A DNA stretch of 64,000 nt from Bifidobacterium tissieri (GCF_002259645.1 NZ_MWWV01000009.1:1-64000); one strand, 5' to 3'. Counted from the stretch's first letter, positions 37,164 through 45,856 are shown. The notes: generated by a model not told the origin, from the letters alone. Numbers and translations: made by a program.

Positions 37164-38514
37164 GCAGCACCTCCGCGGGACGCAGTCTCAGAATCGAACG
37201 AATCGACGACACCGAGGCGATGAGAATCGTAATGGCCAGCAGCACGAACACCAGCACGAACACCATGGGACGCATGGTGATGCCCGAACCGAACACCACC
37301 TGTCCCACGATCTGCGCCACACCCGAGCCGAGACCGGCACCGATGATCGCACCCACAAGCGAGATCACCGCCGTTTCGGCCAGCATCAGACGGGACACCG
37401 CACCATCCGTAGCGCCGATGGCCTTGAGCAGTGCCAGTTCCGAACCGCGCTCGCCGATCGACGCGGCCATCAGATTCGCCACGGCGATGGCGGCGGCGAT
37501 CAGGCTCAACGCGGTCATGAGGATCATCACGGCACGGGTCTTGTTCATCACATCACCCTGCAGCGCGGCCACCTGACGCACCTGCTTGGCCACCGCACCG
37601 GGGATGACCTCCTCGATCTGGTAGGCGATGGAGCTCGCGTACGCGGTGCAGTACCAGGTCTCCCATTCCTCGGACGTGAGCGCGGCCGGATTCTTGGCGG
37701 CCTTGCGCGCCAGATCGTTCTCCGGCGTGGTCAGCGCCTTGACCTCGATCTTGTCGACGGAATCGGGCAGATCAGCCAGCGACTGCGCGACCGAACTCGC
37801 CATGTACAGCGAGTTCGCCGCGTCGTCGCCGGAATCGTACGTGCCGACGATCGTCACCTTCTGCACGTTGTTCTTGCCGGACACGGTGGCCTTGTCCAGC
37901 ACGAGCGAATCGCCGATCTTCACACCAAGCTTGTCGGCCAGATTCACGCCGATCATGGCCTGCGTGGAATCGTCCTTGGGCCAGGCACCCTGTACGGCCC
38001 ACCATGAGCGCATGCCTTGCACGCCCACCACGGTGGATTCGCCGGTGTCGAGTTTGAGCGTCTTGTTGAACCACGTGCCCACGATCGGGATGGTGGTCTG
38101 ATTGTGGCCGTTCGCGTCCGGTCCTTCCACGTTCGCATGGATGTTGAGCTGCGGCGCGAAGTTGGTGATGTTGAACGCCCAGAAGATCGTCTTGATGTTC
38201 TTGGCGTCGGATTCCTTGAGGAATGACGTCGGATCGCTTGTTGTGGCGGACGCACCCGACGAATCGGATGTGCCGGCCGCTCCCGCCGTATCGTCCGTGG
38301 AATACAAATCGGAGATCACGGCGTCGGACTTCGGCTGCACGGTGATGTTCGAACCGTACGTCGACAGTTCGGCGTTGAGCTTGTCGCCCACGTCGAACAC
38401 CACGCCAAGCATGGCCACACTCACCGTGGCCGACAGACATACGGTGACGGCGATGAGCAGACGACGTTTGAGCTGCCGGCTGAACGACCGGAAAATCATA
38501 CGAAGAAAGAACAC
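37153..38514 (-). CDS. FtsX/MacB-like ABC transporter permease (second)
   Basis: 453 residues from a GTG with GGGGAGG eight bases upstream. An N-terminal helix (LLIAVTVCLSATVSVAMLGV) is followed by a large extracytoplasmic domain and three C-terminal helices with NLMAASIGERGSELALLKAI then GATDGAVSRLMLAE (FtsX signature). It presumably forms a heterodimer with the overlapping downstream permease. It lies 13 nt after the DUF2318 protein gene, in the same transcription unit. Confidence 0.88.
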   Translation of the reverse strand: MFFLRMIFRSFSRQLKRRLLIAVTVCLSATVSVAMLGVVFDVGDKLNAELSTYGSNITVQPKSDAVISDLYSTDDTAGAAGTSDSSGASATTSDPTSFLKESDAKNIKTIFWAFNITNFAPQLNIHANVEGPDANGHNQTTIPIVGTWFNKTLKLDTGESTVVGVQGMRSWWAVQGAWPKDDSTQAMIGVNLADKLGVKIGDSLVLDKATVSGKNNVQKVTIVGTYDSGDDAANSLYMASSVAQSLADLPDSVDKIEVKALTTPENDLARKAAKNPAALTSEEWETWYCTAYASSIAYQIEEVIPGAVAKQVRQVAALQGDVMNKTRAVMILMTALSLIAAAIAVANLMAASIGERGSELALLKAIGATDGAVSRLMLAETAVISLVGAIIGAGLGSGVAQIVGQVVFGSGITMRPMVFVLVFVLLAITILIASVSSIRSILRLRPAEVLHGR

Positions 38515-38527
38515 GCTTCACCTCCCC

Positions 38528-39799
38528 TTACTTGAAGTGCTGTGACAGCGCGTCAAGATCCGCCGTCTGGATGGTGATCTTGCCGTTGCCGATCTTGTAG
38601 TTGAACGGAATCGGGTTGCAACCGCCCTTGAATCCGATGGTGGCGAGGTTGATCGCCACATCGCAGCGCTTGCAAATGATCTTGCCGTTCTCCTCGTAGT
38701 AGCCGGCGTCGCCGCACGTCTCGCAGGCATCCAGACCGATGCCGTACGCGCCACCGTTCTTCTTGATGATGATGAAGCGCATGGTCGTGCCGTCCTTCGC
38801 CTTGTATTCGAAGCGATGCAGATGTCCGTCCTCCACCTGGGAGAAGTTGATCGTGGCGACGCCCTTGCTCAGCGAATACGGTTCCGGCGGCGAGAGCTCC
38901 GGCACCTTGTTGTTCTCGTACACGCCGACCGTGAGCGCCACGGTCACGCCGATCATGGCGACGAGGCTCCACACGCTGGCCGCCAGCGCGCGACGTTTGA
39001 ACGCGATATGCGAGCGGGCGATGGCCTCGTTCGCGCCGGTCCGCGGCATTTTGAATCCGGCGATCAGCGAGGCGACCATCGGAATGACGAACACGAGCGC
39101 CTGCGCGAGCGTGAACTGGATCTCGTGATTATGGAAGAAGATGAGCGTGCGGAACGCCGGACCGTGCAGCACCAGAATGAGCATGTTCATCATCAGCGAG
39201 AACAGGTCGGTCAGGTGTCGGATGAGGATCAGCACGACCAGCAGCAGGGCCGCCGCGGTGAATGACATGCGCACCGCGGTGGAGCGCATAGTGCGGAAGA
39301 TGGCCGCCGTGACCACGGCCGTGCCCACGCCGAGCAGGAAACCGAGCGCGCGCAACAGCATTTCGGAGGTGAACGGCGACTTGCCGGTCTCCACGAAGTT
39401 CGTCAGCTGCAGGATCACGTCGGGAGTGATGTAGAACGTGGTGCATGCGATGCCGGCGGCCGCGGCGAAGTTGCCCAGATGCAGTGCCACCGGATGATCA
39501 TGCCAGTTCTTGGTGAGACGATGCGCGGTGATCACGACCGCGATCATCGCCACGTCGAATACGACCGCGAGGATGAGCGCCGGCAGGTTCACCGTGGAAC
39601 GCCGGTCGATGATGGCGGTGCCTCGCAGCGTTGCGAATACGAGTGCGCCCAGCAGACCCACGATCAGGCCGATGAGACGCCAGTTTGCGCTTCTCGGTTT
39701 GTCGCGCCCCTCACCCACGGTGAGCAGCACGCTCATCACCATGACCAGCAGGCATGGCGAGAGCATACCCGGCAACGCCTGCACGTATTGTCCAAGCAT
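38528..39799 (-). CDS. DUF2318 membrane protein (Fe-S-containing type)
   Basis: 423 residues. Seven to eight hydrophobic helices occupy residues 1-300; the extracytoplasmic C-terminus is the DUF2318 domain with CETCGDAGYYEENGKIICKR, then CDVAINLATIGFKGGCNPIP. The cysteine pairs could hold a metal or Fe-S cluster. DUF2318 proteins are regularly found beside Ftr1, P19-type lipoproteins and FMN-binding proteins, where they are thought to pass electrons to extracytoplasmic iron. It probably corresponds to the third gene of the bifidobacterial bfeUO(B) locus; I leave the symbol open. The start ATG follows GGAAAGG. Confidence 0.87.
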   Translation of the reverse strand: MLGQYVQALPGMLSPCLLVMVMSVLLTVGEGRDKPRSANWRLIGLIVGLLGALVFATLRGTAIIDRRSTVNLPALILAVVFDVAMIAVVITAHRLTKNWHDHPVALHLGNFAAAAGIACTTFYITPDVILQLTNFVETGKSPFTSEMLLRALGFLLGVGTAVVTAAIFRTMRSTAVRMSFTAAALLLVVLILIRHLTDLFSLMMNMLILVLHGPAFRTLIFFHNHEIQFTLAQALVFVIPMVASLIAGFKMPRTGANEAIARSHIAFKRRALAASVWSLVAMIGVTVALTVGVYENNKVPELSPPEPYSLSKGVATINFSQVEDGHLHRFEYKAKDGTTMRFIIIKKNGGAYGIGLDACETCGDAGYYEENGKIICKRCDVAINLATIGFKGGCNPIPFNYKIGNGKITIQTADLDALSQHFK

Positions 39800-39816
39800 T
39801 CATCAGCCTTTCCGTA

Positions 39817-39872
39817 ATTGCCACGTTATGTGTGATTGTCACGTTATGTGTCGATTGCCACGTTACGTGGTG
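39817..39872 (-). promoter_or_regulatory. triple 18-19-nt direct repeat upstream of the DUF2318 gene
   Basis: Three copies of ATTGCCACGTTATGTGTG-like text start at 39817, 39835 and 39854. The last contains the palindrome CCACGT-T-ACGTGG (39858-39870). The spacing of about two helical turns suggests a multi-site operator for the downstream operon. It does not match the IdeR/DtxR consensus I know. Confidence 0.5.
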
Positions 39873-39913
39873 TTCTGTTGTATGGTTTTGGTTTCCATCC
39901 CAAAACGCGTAGA

Positions 39914-39965
39914 GGGCATTCCGGCGATTCACCTCCCTCGTGGGGAGCGAATCGGCAGAATGCCC
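39914..39965 (-). terminator. long hairpin between P19-like and DUF2318 genes
   Basis: The outer stem GGGCATT/AATGCCC encloses CGATTC/GAATCG and CTCCC/GGGAG, giving an almost continuous 50-nt hairpin. On the minus strand it is followed by a pyrimidine-rich stretch (CTCTACGCGTTTT). It may terminate or attenuate transcription from the first two iron genes. Confidence 0.6.
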
Positions 39966-40136
39966 TTGGTGTAAGTTCCCGCTCCCGCTGACGGGAGCAG
40001 TCCGGAAGCAACCGGGCGGGTGGTCTTACGATGCCGAAGCATACGCTCCGGATTCAGCCACCGAACGTCCGGTCTCCGGATATCGGGATTGAGACATCTC
40101 GGTATCGACCAACGTCAGACGGGAGTCAGCGGGAGA

Positions 40137-40769
40137 TCACCACTGGTGGACGGTGTAGTCCCAATCGAAGGAGGCGGTCAGCGGCTCGGTCCAGAAGCGG
40201 CCCTTCACGCCGGTCTCGGGATCCACGTGCAGGGTCCAGCCGTTCTCCTGCGGGGAGTGGATGGTGAAGGTGAGCTTGTACTCGCCGTCCTTGTCGAGCT
40301 TCAGGTTGGCGCCGTAGTGCGGACCGTCATCGGCGTTCATTTCCATGAACGTACCCTGCTGCACGTTGTTCGGATCGTTCTTGTCCTCGATCTTGTAGTC
40401 CACGGTCAGCTTCGGGATGAACTCGCCTTCGGCGTAGCCCAGCTCGTTGTTCTTCAGGGCGTGGATGTCGGCCTCGAGGTGCAGGTTGGCCTCGGCGGCG
40501 CTCAGGCCCTGGCCTTCGGGGTACATGTCGACGGGCTGGAAGTACACGGCGGCCACGTTCAGCGGGCCGACCTCCTGATCGTCACCGATCGGGATCTCCT
40601 CGAAACCGGCGCCACCGTCGGTGCTCTTGGCCTCGGTGGTCTCGGAGCTGCTGGAGCTCTTGGCGGAGGAGTCGGAGGAGGCGTTGGAGTTGCCGCATGC
40701 GGCGAGCGAGAACGCCATGGCGCCAGCGGCCACGACGGCCAGCAGAGCCTTGATCTTGTTCTTCATCAT
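40137..40769 (-). CDS. bfeO: P19-type iron-binding lipoprotein (Tp34 family)
   Basis: 210 residues; AAAGG precedes the double ATG. The lipobox is SLAAC (Cys 25), followed by a Ser-rich linker. The mature domain matches the P19/Tp34 family: EEIPIGDDQEVGPLNVAAVY, YPEGQGLSAAEANLHLEADI-H and DDGPHYGANLKLDKDGEYKL, with Met/His residues that bind Fe(II)/Cu. It would hand iron to the Ftr1-type permease encoded just upstream. The symbol follows the Bifidobacterium breve bfeUO system by gene content and order; I have not compared sequences. Confidence 0.88.
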   Translation of the reverse strand: MMKNKIKALLAVVAAGAMAFSLAACGNSNASSDSSAKSSSSSETTEAKSTDGGAGFEEIPIGDDQEVGPLNVAAVYFQPVDMYPEGQGLSAAEANLHLEADIHALKNNELGYAEGEFIPKLTVDYKIEDKNDPNNVQQGTFMEMNADDGPHYGANLKLDKDGEYKLTFTIHSPQENGWTLHVDPETGVKGRFWTEPLTASFDWDYTVHQW

Positions 40770-40862
40770 TTCTCTTTTCCTTTTCTGTTGTGATTTTGGA
40801 AAAAACTTGTGTTTGTGTTTGGCGGTCCGCCGGCGATCGGTTCGATCACCGGTGCGAGTTGG

Positions 40863-42683
40863 TCACTTGGTTTCGGTTCCGGTTTCAGCTCCGGTGGAAG
40901 CCTCGAGCTGGGCCTTGACCTTACGCTGCTTGATGAAGCCGACCACGAACAGGACGATCACGGCGACCGCGGCAAGTGCCTGGGCCACGATGGTCTCCAC
41001 GTACGGGTAGAAGCCGAGCCAGTCGTTGGTAGGCACGCCGTTGAGGTACATGCCGCTCAGGGCGTCACCCTCAATCAGTGCGTGCACGCCACCGCCGGCG
41101 AAGACGACCACGAGAATGGACATCAGAATGGAGGTGACCAGGAAGAACGGGCCGATCGGAATCTTCACGGAGGTGAAGCGGATGATCAGGAACACGATCA
41201 CCAGCACGACCGCCGCCGCGATACCGCCGATCCACATACCGCGTGAATCCTGACTCATCGAGTAGATCGACTCGTAGAAGATCACGGTTTCGGCACCCTC
41301 ACGGAACACGGCGAGGAAGCTCAGCATGGCAAGCGACACGATGGTGCCCATCGTGGTCTTCTCGCCGGCGGCGGTCACGGAACCGGCGGACGCCACAGCG
41401 GATTCGGTCTTGTTCTTGATGTACTTGTTCCATGCTTCGACACTGGACTTATTGAGCATCCAGTTGCTGGTCCACAACAGCATGCCCATGGCGATCAGGG
41501 CGCATACGCCTTCCATGATCTCCTGGATCGGGCCACTGCCGCCGAAGAGCAGGCCAAAGAGTATGGCGATGACACCGGAGCCGGCCAGACCGGCCACCAC
41601 GCCGAGGTAGATCCACTTGACGAAACGCTTGTTCTCGGACTTGATCAGGTAGGCGATGATGGCGGCCACCACGAGCAGCGCCTCAAGACCCTCGCGGATG
41701 AGGATCAGGAACGCCTGGCCGACCGAGCTGGTGATGAACTTGGTGAAACCGTTGACGTCGTCGGCGGCACCGCCGTCGAGCTTGCCAGCGTCCTCCACCA
41801 GCATGGCCTTGAGGCTGGTGATGTGCTGGGTGGCGTCTTCACCGGCGACCATGGCCTTGCGGGCCTCCTTGAAGGTGGATTCCACCTTGGAGACGCGGTC
41901 GCCGCCGATGGCGTTCATCACGTTCTTTTCGAAGCCGAGCTTCTCGTAGTACTGGTAGTAGGCGTTGTTGACGAGGTCGGAGCCCTTGCGGCCGTCACCG
42001 GCCTTGGCCGCGGCGAGGGCCTTGTCGAGGATCGGGGTCATTTCGTTGGCCACATCGGTCCAGGAGCGGTTGCCCTTGCCGGTGTTCTTGTTGACCTTGT
42101 TGGCCTCGAGCGTCTTGCGCTGGGCGTTGGTCTTCTCGGCGCGGGCCGTGTAGTATTCCTGCGGCTTGAGCAGGTCGGATGCGTTGTCGAGCTGGGTGGC
42201 GGTGTCGGCCACGTCGGCGGTGAGCGCGGCGATGCCGGAATCGATGTCGCCTTCCTTGCCCTGCTGGTAGGCCAGGGACTTGAGCGAGTTGAACTGCTGC
42301 TGCTGGGACTGGAACTTCTCCTGACCGAGCTTGTCGATGGTGGCCTGCGAGAAGTTGGTGGACACGTAGGTGATGCTGTACGCCGAGTTGAAGGCGGATG
42401 CGGCACCGGAGTGGTCGCCGTTCTTGTAGTCGGAGGAGCCTTCGTTGAGCTGTTCGGCGATCTTGTCGGAGATCTGGGTCCATGTGGTGTAGTCGAACGA
42501 TGCCTTGGTGGGCACGCCGTCCGAACCGGAGGCGGCCATGGCGGCGTTCGGCGCGGCGAACAGGGTCGCCACCATAAGCACCGCCATGATCATGGCCGCG
42601 AAGACGCGGGCGACGCCACGGGCCGAGCCGCCGATTTCGGCATTTCGCTCATAGCGTACAAGTATGGTGCTTAGTGAACGCAT
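40863..42683 (-). CDS. bfeU: Ftr1-family iron permease with extracytoplasmic N-terminal domain
   Basis: 606 residues from ATG 42683, preceded by AGAGGA. A signal-like N-terminus ends around AMAASGSDG, then a ~260-residue helical extracytoplasmic domain leads to seven helices of the Ftr1 permease. Both iron motifs are present: LIREGLEALLVV (~330) and VFREGAETVIFYE (~460), the REGLE-type Glu ligands. The protein imports iron, with oxidoreduction presumably provided by partners. It is first in an operon with the P19-like lipoprotein. The symbol is by analogy with the B. breve bfeUO locus. Confidence 0.9.
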   Translation of the reverse strand: MRSLSTILVRYERNAEIGGSARGVARVFAAMIMAVLMVATLFAAPNAAMAASGSDGVPTKASFDYTTWTQISDKIAEQLNEGSSDYKNGDHSGAASAFNSAYSITYVSTNFSQATIDKLGQEKFQSQQQQFNSLKSLAYQQGKEGDIDSGIAALTADVADTATQLDNASDLLKPQEYYTARAEKTNAQRKTLEANKVNKNTGKGNRSWTDVANEMTPILDKALAAAKAGDGRKGSDLVNNAYYQYYEKLGFEKNVMNAIGGDRVSKVESTFKEARKAMVAGEDATQHITSLKAMLVEDAGKLDGGAADDVNGFTKFITSSVGQAFLILIREGLEALLVVAAIIAYLIKSENKRFVKWIYLGVVAGLAGSGVIAILFGLLFGGSGPIQEIMEGVCALIAMGMLLWTSNWMLNKSSVEAWNKYIKNKTESAVASAGSVTAAGEKTTMGTIVSLAMLSFLAVFREGAETVIFYESIYSMSQDSRGMWIGGIAAAVVLVIVFLIIRFTSVKIPIGPFFLVTSILMSILVVVFAGGGVHALIEGDALSGMYLNGVPTNDWLGFYPYVETIVAQALAAVAVIVLFVVGFIKQRKVKAQLEASTGAETGTETK

Positions 42684-43078
42684 AATTCCTCTCAATTCCA
42701 GCCACTAGGGAAGCACGTTAGGAAAACCAATGTTTCCAAGGCTTCCATAGCATTTCCATGAACCGTTACGGAAACTTAGAACCACTTTGGGGAAAAAGAA
42801 AGTCTTGACATTTTTAACAATGGATGATATTGGCCACCGTTCTGGATGAGTTGCACGTATGTGAGCGCTCATAAACCGTTGTGCGCACTACGTTTTGTTC
42901 ATTTGGAGGAACAAACTGGCACAACTCAAGGGCTTGTCTCAATAGTTGAAATCACACAACTCGAAGATACCCAAATACGATCGCTGGAATTCCGCGGCAC
43001 CGTTGTTCGTACCTTCGAGTTGTGTACCATCTCGTCCCGAGCCATGCACAAAACCACTATGGGACTACCATCGAACCC
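42684..43078. promoter_or_regulatory. divergent promoter region of the iron operon and apbE
   Basis: A likely plus-strand promoter is TTGACA at ~42804 with TATTGG 17 bases on. A palindrome TGAGCGCTCA lies at 42862-42871. ACACAACTCGAAG (42954-42966) recurs as an exact inverted copy at 43013-43025, and a related CACAACTCAAG lies near 42920. On the minus side, several TGGAAA words (42720-42770) precede the Ftr1 gene. Confidence 0.5.
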
Positions 43079-44098
43079 ATGAACCACGCGATCGCCTTTT
43101 CCAAAGCTCTGGGCGGCGGAATAGTCGTCACCACGTCGAGAAGTGTCCCCTCCAAGCTGCGCGAACGCATGGCGGCGCGCATCAAGGAGTTCGAGCGGGC
43201 ATTGTCGCGGTTCCGAGATGATTCGATCGTTGCGGATATGGCCCGGGCCGTACATGGGGGACGATTCGAATTCCCGGGCTTCACGCATCCCCTGTTCGAG
43301 TTCTACGACCGGTTGTATGCGACCTCGCAGGGCGCGATCGATCCGTGCGTGGGCGAGGACCTTGCACGACTGGGCTATGACGCGAATCTGACGTTTCGCA
43401 TGGAATCCGGCGCGTTCGCGCACCTAGGCCAGGAGCACGGACGAGCCACATGGGACTCGGTGCGGCGCAACGGCACCACGCTGATCACCACCGGCCCGGT
43501 GCGGTTGGATTTCGGAGCCGCGGGCAAAGGACTCATGGTGGATCTGCTCGGCGACATGCTGGAGCAGTACGCCCGTGAAACCGGCCTCCCACTGCACTAT
43601 GTGATCGATGCAGGCGGCGACCTGAGAATACGCGTGCACAATACATCGCCCAAAAACGAACGCCACACCGACGATCGGAAGTCCGACTTCGGCGAGCGTC
43701 CCACCCGCATCGCATTGGAGGACCCGGACGACACCACGCGGGCCATCGGTGTTCTCGCACTCACGAACGCCTCGCTGTGTGCATCGGCCCCCAGTCGCCG
43801 ACACTGGCCAGTACGCGGAACCTCCGAGGCTCTGCGCGAAGCCCATCATCTGCTCAACGCGATCGACGGGCTTCCCGCAGACGAAGTACGCGCCTCGTGG
43901 GTGCTGCTCGACGGCAACAGCAACGACAGCACCCACGAACCGTATCCGACCATGGTCGCGGACGGATTGGCAACCGCCTTGTTCGTCACATCGGCGGCCG
44001 CGCTCGCCGAATCATTCAATTTTCAGTGCGCGCTCGTCACCGCCGACCGCGTGGTCGCCAAATCCCCCGGTTTTCCGGGGCGGTTCTTCATGAAGTGA
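43079..44098 (+). CDS. apbE: FAD:protein FMN transferase
   Basis: 339 residues from ATG 43079; the frame begins at a GTG at 43022, which lies inside an inverted repeat and has no ribosome site. ApbE attaches FMN from FAD through a phosphodiester to Ser/Thr of target proteins. Visible features are FPGFTHPLFEFYDRLYATSQ with GAIDPCVG (~75), RLDFGAAGKGLMVDLLGDML (~145), YVIDAGGDLRI (~175) and late ALTNASLCASAPSRRHWPV. No signal peptide is evident. It is divergent from the iron operon whose last gene is an FMN-bind lipoprotein, the obvious substrate. Confidence 0.88.
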   Translation: MNHAIAFSKALGGGIVVTTSRSVPSKLRERMAARIKEFERALSRFRDDSIVADMARAVHGGRFEFPGFTHPLFEFYDRLYATSQGAIDPCVGEDLARLGYDANLTFRMESGAFAHLGQEHGRATWDSVRRNGTTLITTGPVRLDFGAAGKGLMVDLLGDMLEQYARETGLPLHYVIDAGGDLRIRVHNTSPKNERHTDDRKSDFGERPTRIALEDPDDTTRAIGVLALTNASLCASAPSRRHWPVRGTSEALREAHHLLNAIDGLPADEVRASWVLLDGNSNDSTHEPYPTMVADGLATALFVTSAAALAESFNFQCALVTADRVVAKSPGFPGRFFMK

Positions 44099-44126
44099 AG
44101 AGATTGCGATGGCGCAATGGACACAA

Positions 44127-44163
44127 AACGACGATGGCTGGTGAATTACCAGTCATCGTCGTT
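44127..44163. terminator. bidirectional terminator between apbE and the DQN-repeat lipoprotein
   Basis: The stem AACGACGATG-G-CTGGT / ACCAG-T-CATCGTCGTT has a 5-nt loop and one internal mismatch. An A tract flanks the left side (TTTTG on the minus strand). It serves the two convergent genes. Confidence 0.8.
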
Positions 44164-44185
44164 GTATCAGGTTCCTCTATCAGGG

Positions 44186-44599
44186 TCAGTTGTCGTCCCT
44201 ATCATCGTTCTGGTCGTCCTGATCATCATTCTGATCGTCAGCGTCGTCATTCTGATCGTCCTGATCATCATTCTGGTCATCGGCGTCGTCATTCTGATCG
44301 TCCTGATCGTCGTTACGATCGTCGGCATCGTCGTCTCCGGTATTGGACTGGCTGTTGCCGGTATTGCCGGAGTTTCCGGAATTACCAGCATCGGAACCGC
44401 CGGAACCATTCGATCCGCTGGTCGACGACTGGCTCGGCGAATCCGCCGGAGCGTCATCGTCGGAGGAGCTGCCGCACGCGGACAATCCGAACAGCAGCAG
44501 CACGGCGGCGAGCGCCGCCATCACCACGGCAAACCTGCGATCGCGACCGGAGCGGACTCCGGCCCCATTCCATCCAACCTTGTTCCACATTGCGTTCAT
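44186..44599 (-). CDS. small lipoprotein with acidic 14-residue repeats
   Basis: 137 residues; AAAGGGGAG precedes the ATG. The signal peptide ends in the lipobox GLSAC (Cys ~42). The mature part is Ser/Gly/Asn-rich and then consists of about three copies of DDADDQNDDQDDQN, a 42-nt DNA repeat, to the C-terminus. The strongly acidic tail could bind cations such as calcium or iron; this is only an inference from composition and from the neighbouring iron locus. No family was recognised. Copy number may vary between strains. Confidence 0.75.
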   Translation of the reverse strand: MNAMWNKVGWNGAGVRSGRDRRFAVVMAALAAVLLLFGLSACGSSSDDDAPADSPSQSSTSGSNGSGGSDAGNSGNSGNTGNSQSNTGDDDADDRNDDQDDQNDDADDQNDDQDDQNDDADDQNDDQDDQNDDRDDN

Positions 44600-44929
44600 G
44601 GCGCTCCCCTTTCGGCGTCATTGTCAGAGGCATGCGTCGCCGTCATCCACGCGGATCCAACCCAAACCCCTATCGGAAGCGCACACGGCATCGTTCATGC
44701 ATCAACGGAGCCAATCGGTCCGTCGTATCCATCGTTCCATATCCGCTCGATCACCCGCAACCCCCTCCCCGCCACACACGAACGGGGGTCGGAGGCCAAG
44801 CACGCCGGCAATACTCATGGCCGCAATCTATCTCTACATAGCAGCAGGATACAAGCACATACAATTATTCATTTTCGAATAATTGGTGTATGCTGTTATT
44901 CGGAAACAAAATATCAGCAAGGGGATCGC
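44600..44929. other. boundary region before island 1
   Basis: No gene is seen. From about 44840 the sequence becomes markedly AT-richer than the flanking chromosome, marking the left edge of island 1. The XRE operator-like palindrome at 44864-44883 lies here. Confidence 0.5.
44864..44883 (+). promoter_or_regulatory. palindrome and promoter in front of the XRE regulator
   Basis: ATTATTC-ATTTTC-GAATAAT is a perfect 7-bp inverted repeat, with a further half site GTTATTCGG at ~44895. TATGCT just after it resembles a -10 box. It is likely the autoregulatory operator of the island regulator. Confidence 0.5.
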
Positions 44930-45271
44930 ATGACGGAGCAACTGGGAGAAAGAATGAGAGCACTGATGACAAAATACGGCATAACACAAGCAAAGCTTGC
45001 AGCGTATGCGGGCACATCTCAGTCGAGCATATCGAAGTACTTGTCCGGAACGCAGGAACCCAACGCTAACGTTCTAGCAAACATCGCGACAGCATTGCAT
45101 ACCACCTCTGCCAATCTTTTGGGTAAGCCCGAACCAACGATCGTCACACCGTTCGGCTTCATCAAGGAATATTGCGCTCGACATGGAGGCGAGCTCAGCG
45201 AAGCCGAAGTATCTGAACTCATAACAACTCTGCTCAAAGCGCGAGAGAAACGCAATGATCAAACTCGATGA
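44930..45271 (+). CDS. XRE-family helix-turn-helix regulator (island 1)
   Basis: 113 residues; AAGGGG precedes the ATG. The helix-turn-helix is ITQAKLAAYAGTSQSSISKY followed by LSGTQEPN (residues ~18-45), as in phage and ICE repressors of the ImmR type. The C-terminal 50 residues are helical. The 17-nt overlap with the ImmA-like gene reproduces the ImmR-ImmA arrangement, in which the protease cleaves the repressor on DNA damage or cell-cell signals. It is the first gene of island 1 and is AT-richer than the chromosomal neighbours. Confidence 0.88.
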   Translation: MTEQLGERMRALMTKYGITQAKLAAYAGTSQSSISKYLSGTQEPNANVLANIATALHTTSANLLGKPEPTIVTPFGFIKEYCARHGGELSEAEVSELITTLLKAREKRNDQTR

Positions 45272-45856
45272 TCAGATGTACTGCGAACTAAAACAGAATG
45301 TAGTGAAAGCTTACAGACAACTGGGATTCATCCGTATCCCCGTCGATCCGCTGGAACTTCTAGCATCAGATGGCATCCAAGCAGTCCCCTACTCTATAGG
45401 CCTCAATATTAGGAATCTCAACGATTTCCTGACACTGAGCGCCTGTCCCTGTGGCATGTGATCGCCCTCGAGGGGAGAAAGAACACCACTAAACTAGCGT
45501 TTTATAACGATTATGAGTCACAAGGCCGAATCCGCTTCACTGTCGCACATGAGGCAGCCCACTGCTTTCTTGGTCATAAAGAAGATAGCGAACTTGCTGA
45601 GAGACAAGCCAATTTTTGGGCACGATATGCAATTGCTCCCCCAGCTCTCATCTATTGCAAAGAACTGAGATCAGCTGCTGAAGTGGCCGATCAATTCGGT
45701 CTTTCAAACGAATGTGCCGGCTATGCATTCAACGCTTATATGAAATGGCAGAATCATCGCATCAATGATAAGCAAATTGATGACAGCATCATCGATCTTT
45801 ATGTGCAAGGACTGCGGCATCAACACAGTTATCAATTCCTAGGAGATGATCAATGA
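45255..45856 (+). pseudogene. ImmA/IrrE-type metallopeptidase, split by a frameshift
   Basis: Frame one (45255-45461) gives 68 residues ending ACPCGM. A second frame, open from 45413, continues as GRIRFTVAHEAAHCFLGHKE with the HExxH zinc site (HEAAH) and ends at 45856. Together they make a full-length ImmA/IrrE protein (~195 residues). A single-base indel between 45413 and 45458 would join them. Alternatively the GTG at 45458 overlapping the TGA gives a 132-residue reinitiation product that keeps the active site. The 3' end overlaps the next gene as ATGA. Normally this family cleaves the partner XRE repressor. Confidence 0.75.

Larger units (their letters stand above)
39800..40136. other. intergenic region within the iron locus
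   Basis: No gene is seen. Read on the minus strand after the P19-like gene it holds a GC-rich hairpin at 39981-39998 (GCTCCCG-CTGA-CGGGAGC), the branched hairpin at 39914-39965, and then the triple repeat at 39817-39872 in front of the DUF2318 gene. Confidence 0.6.
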
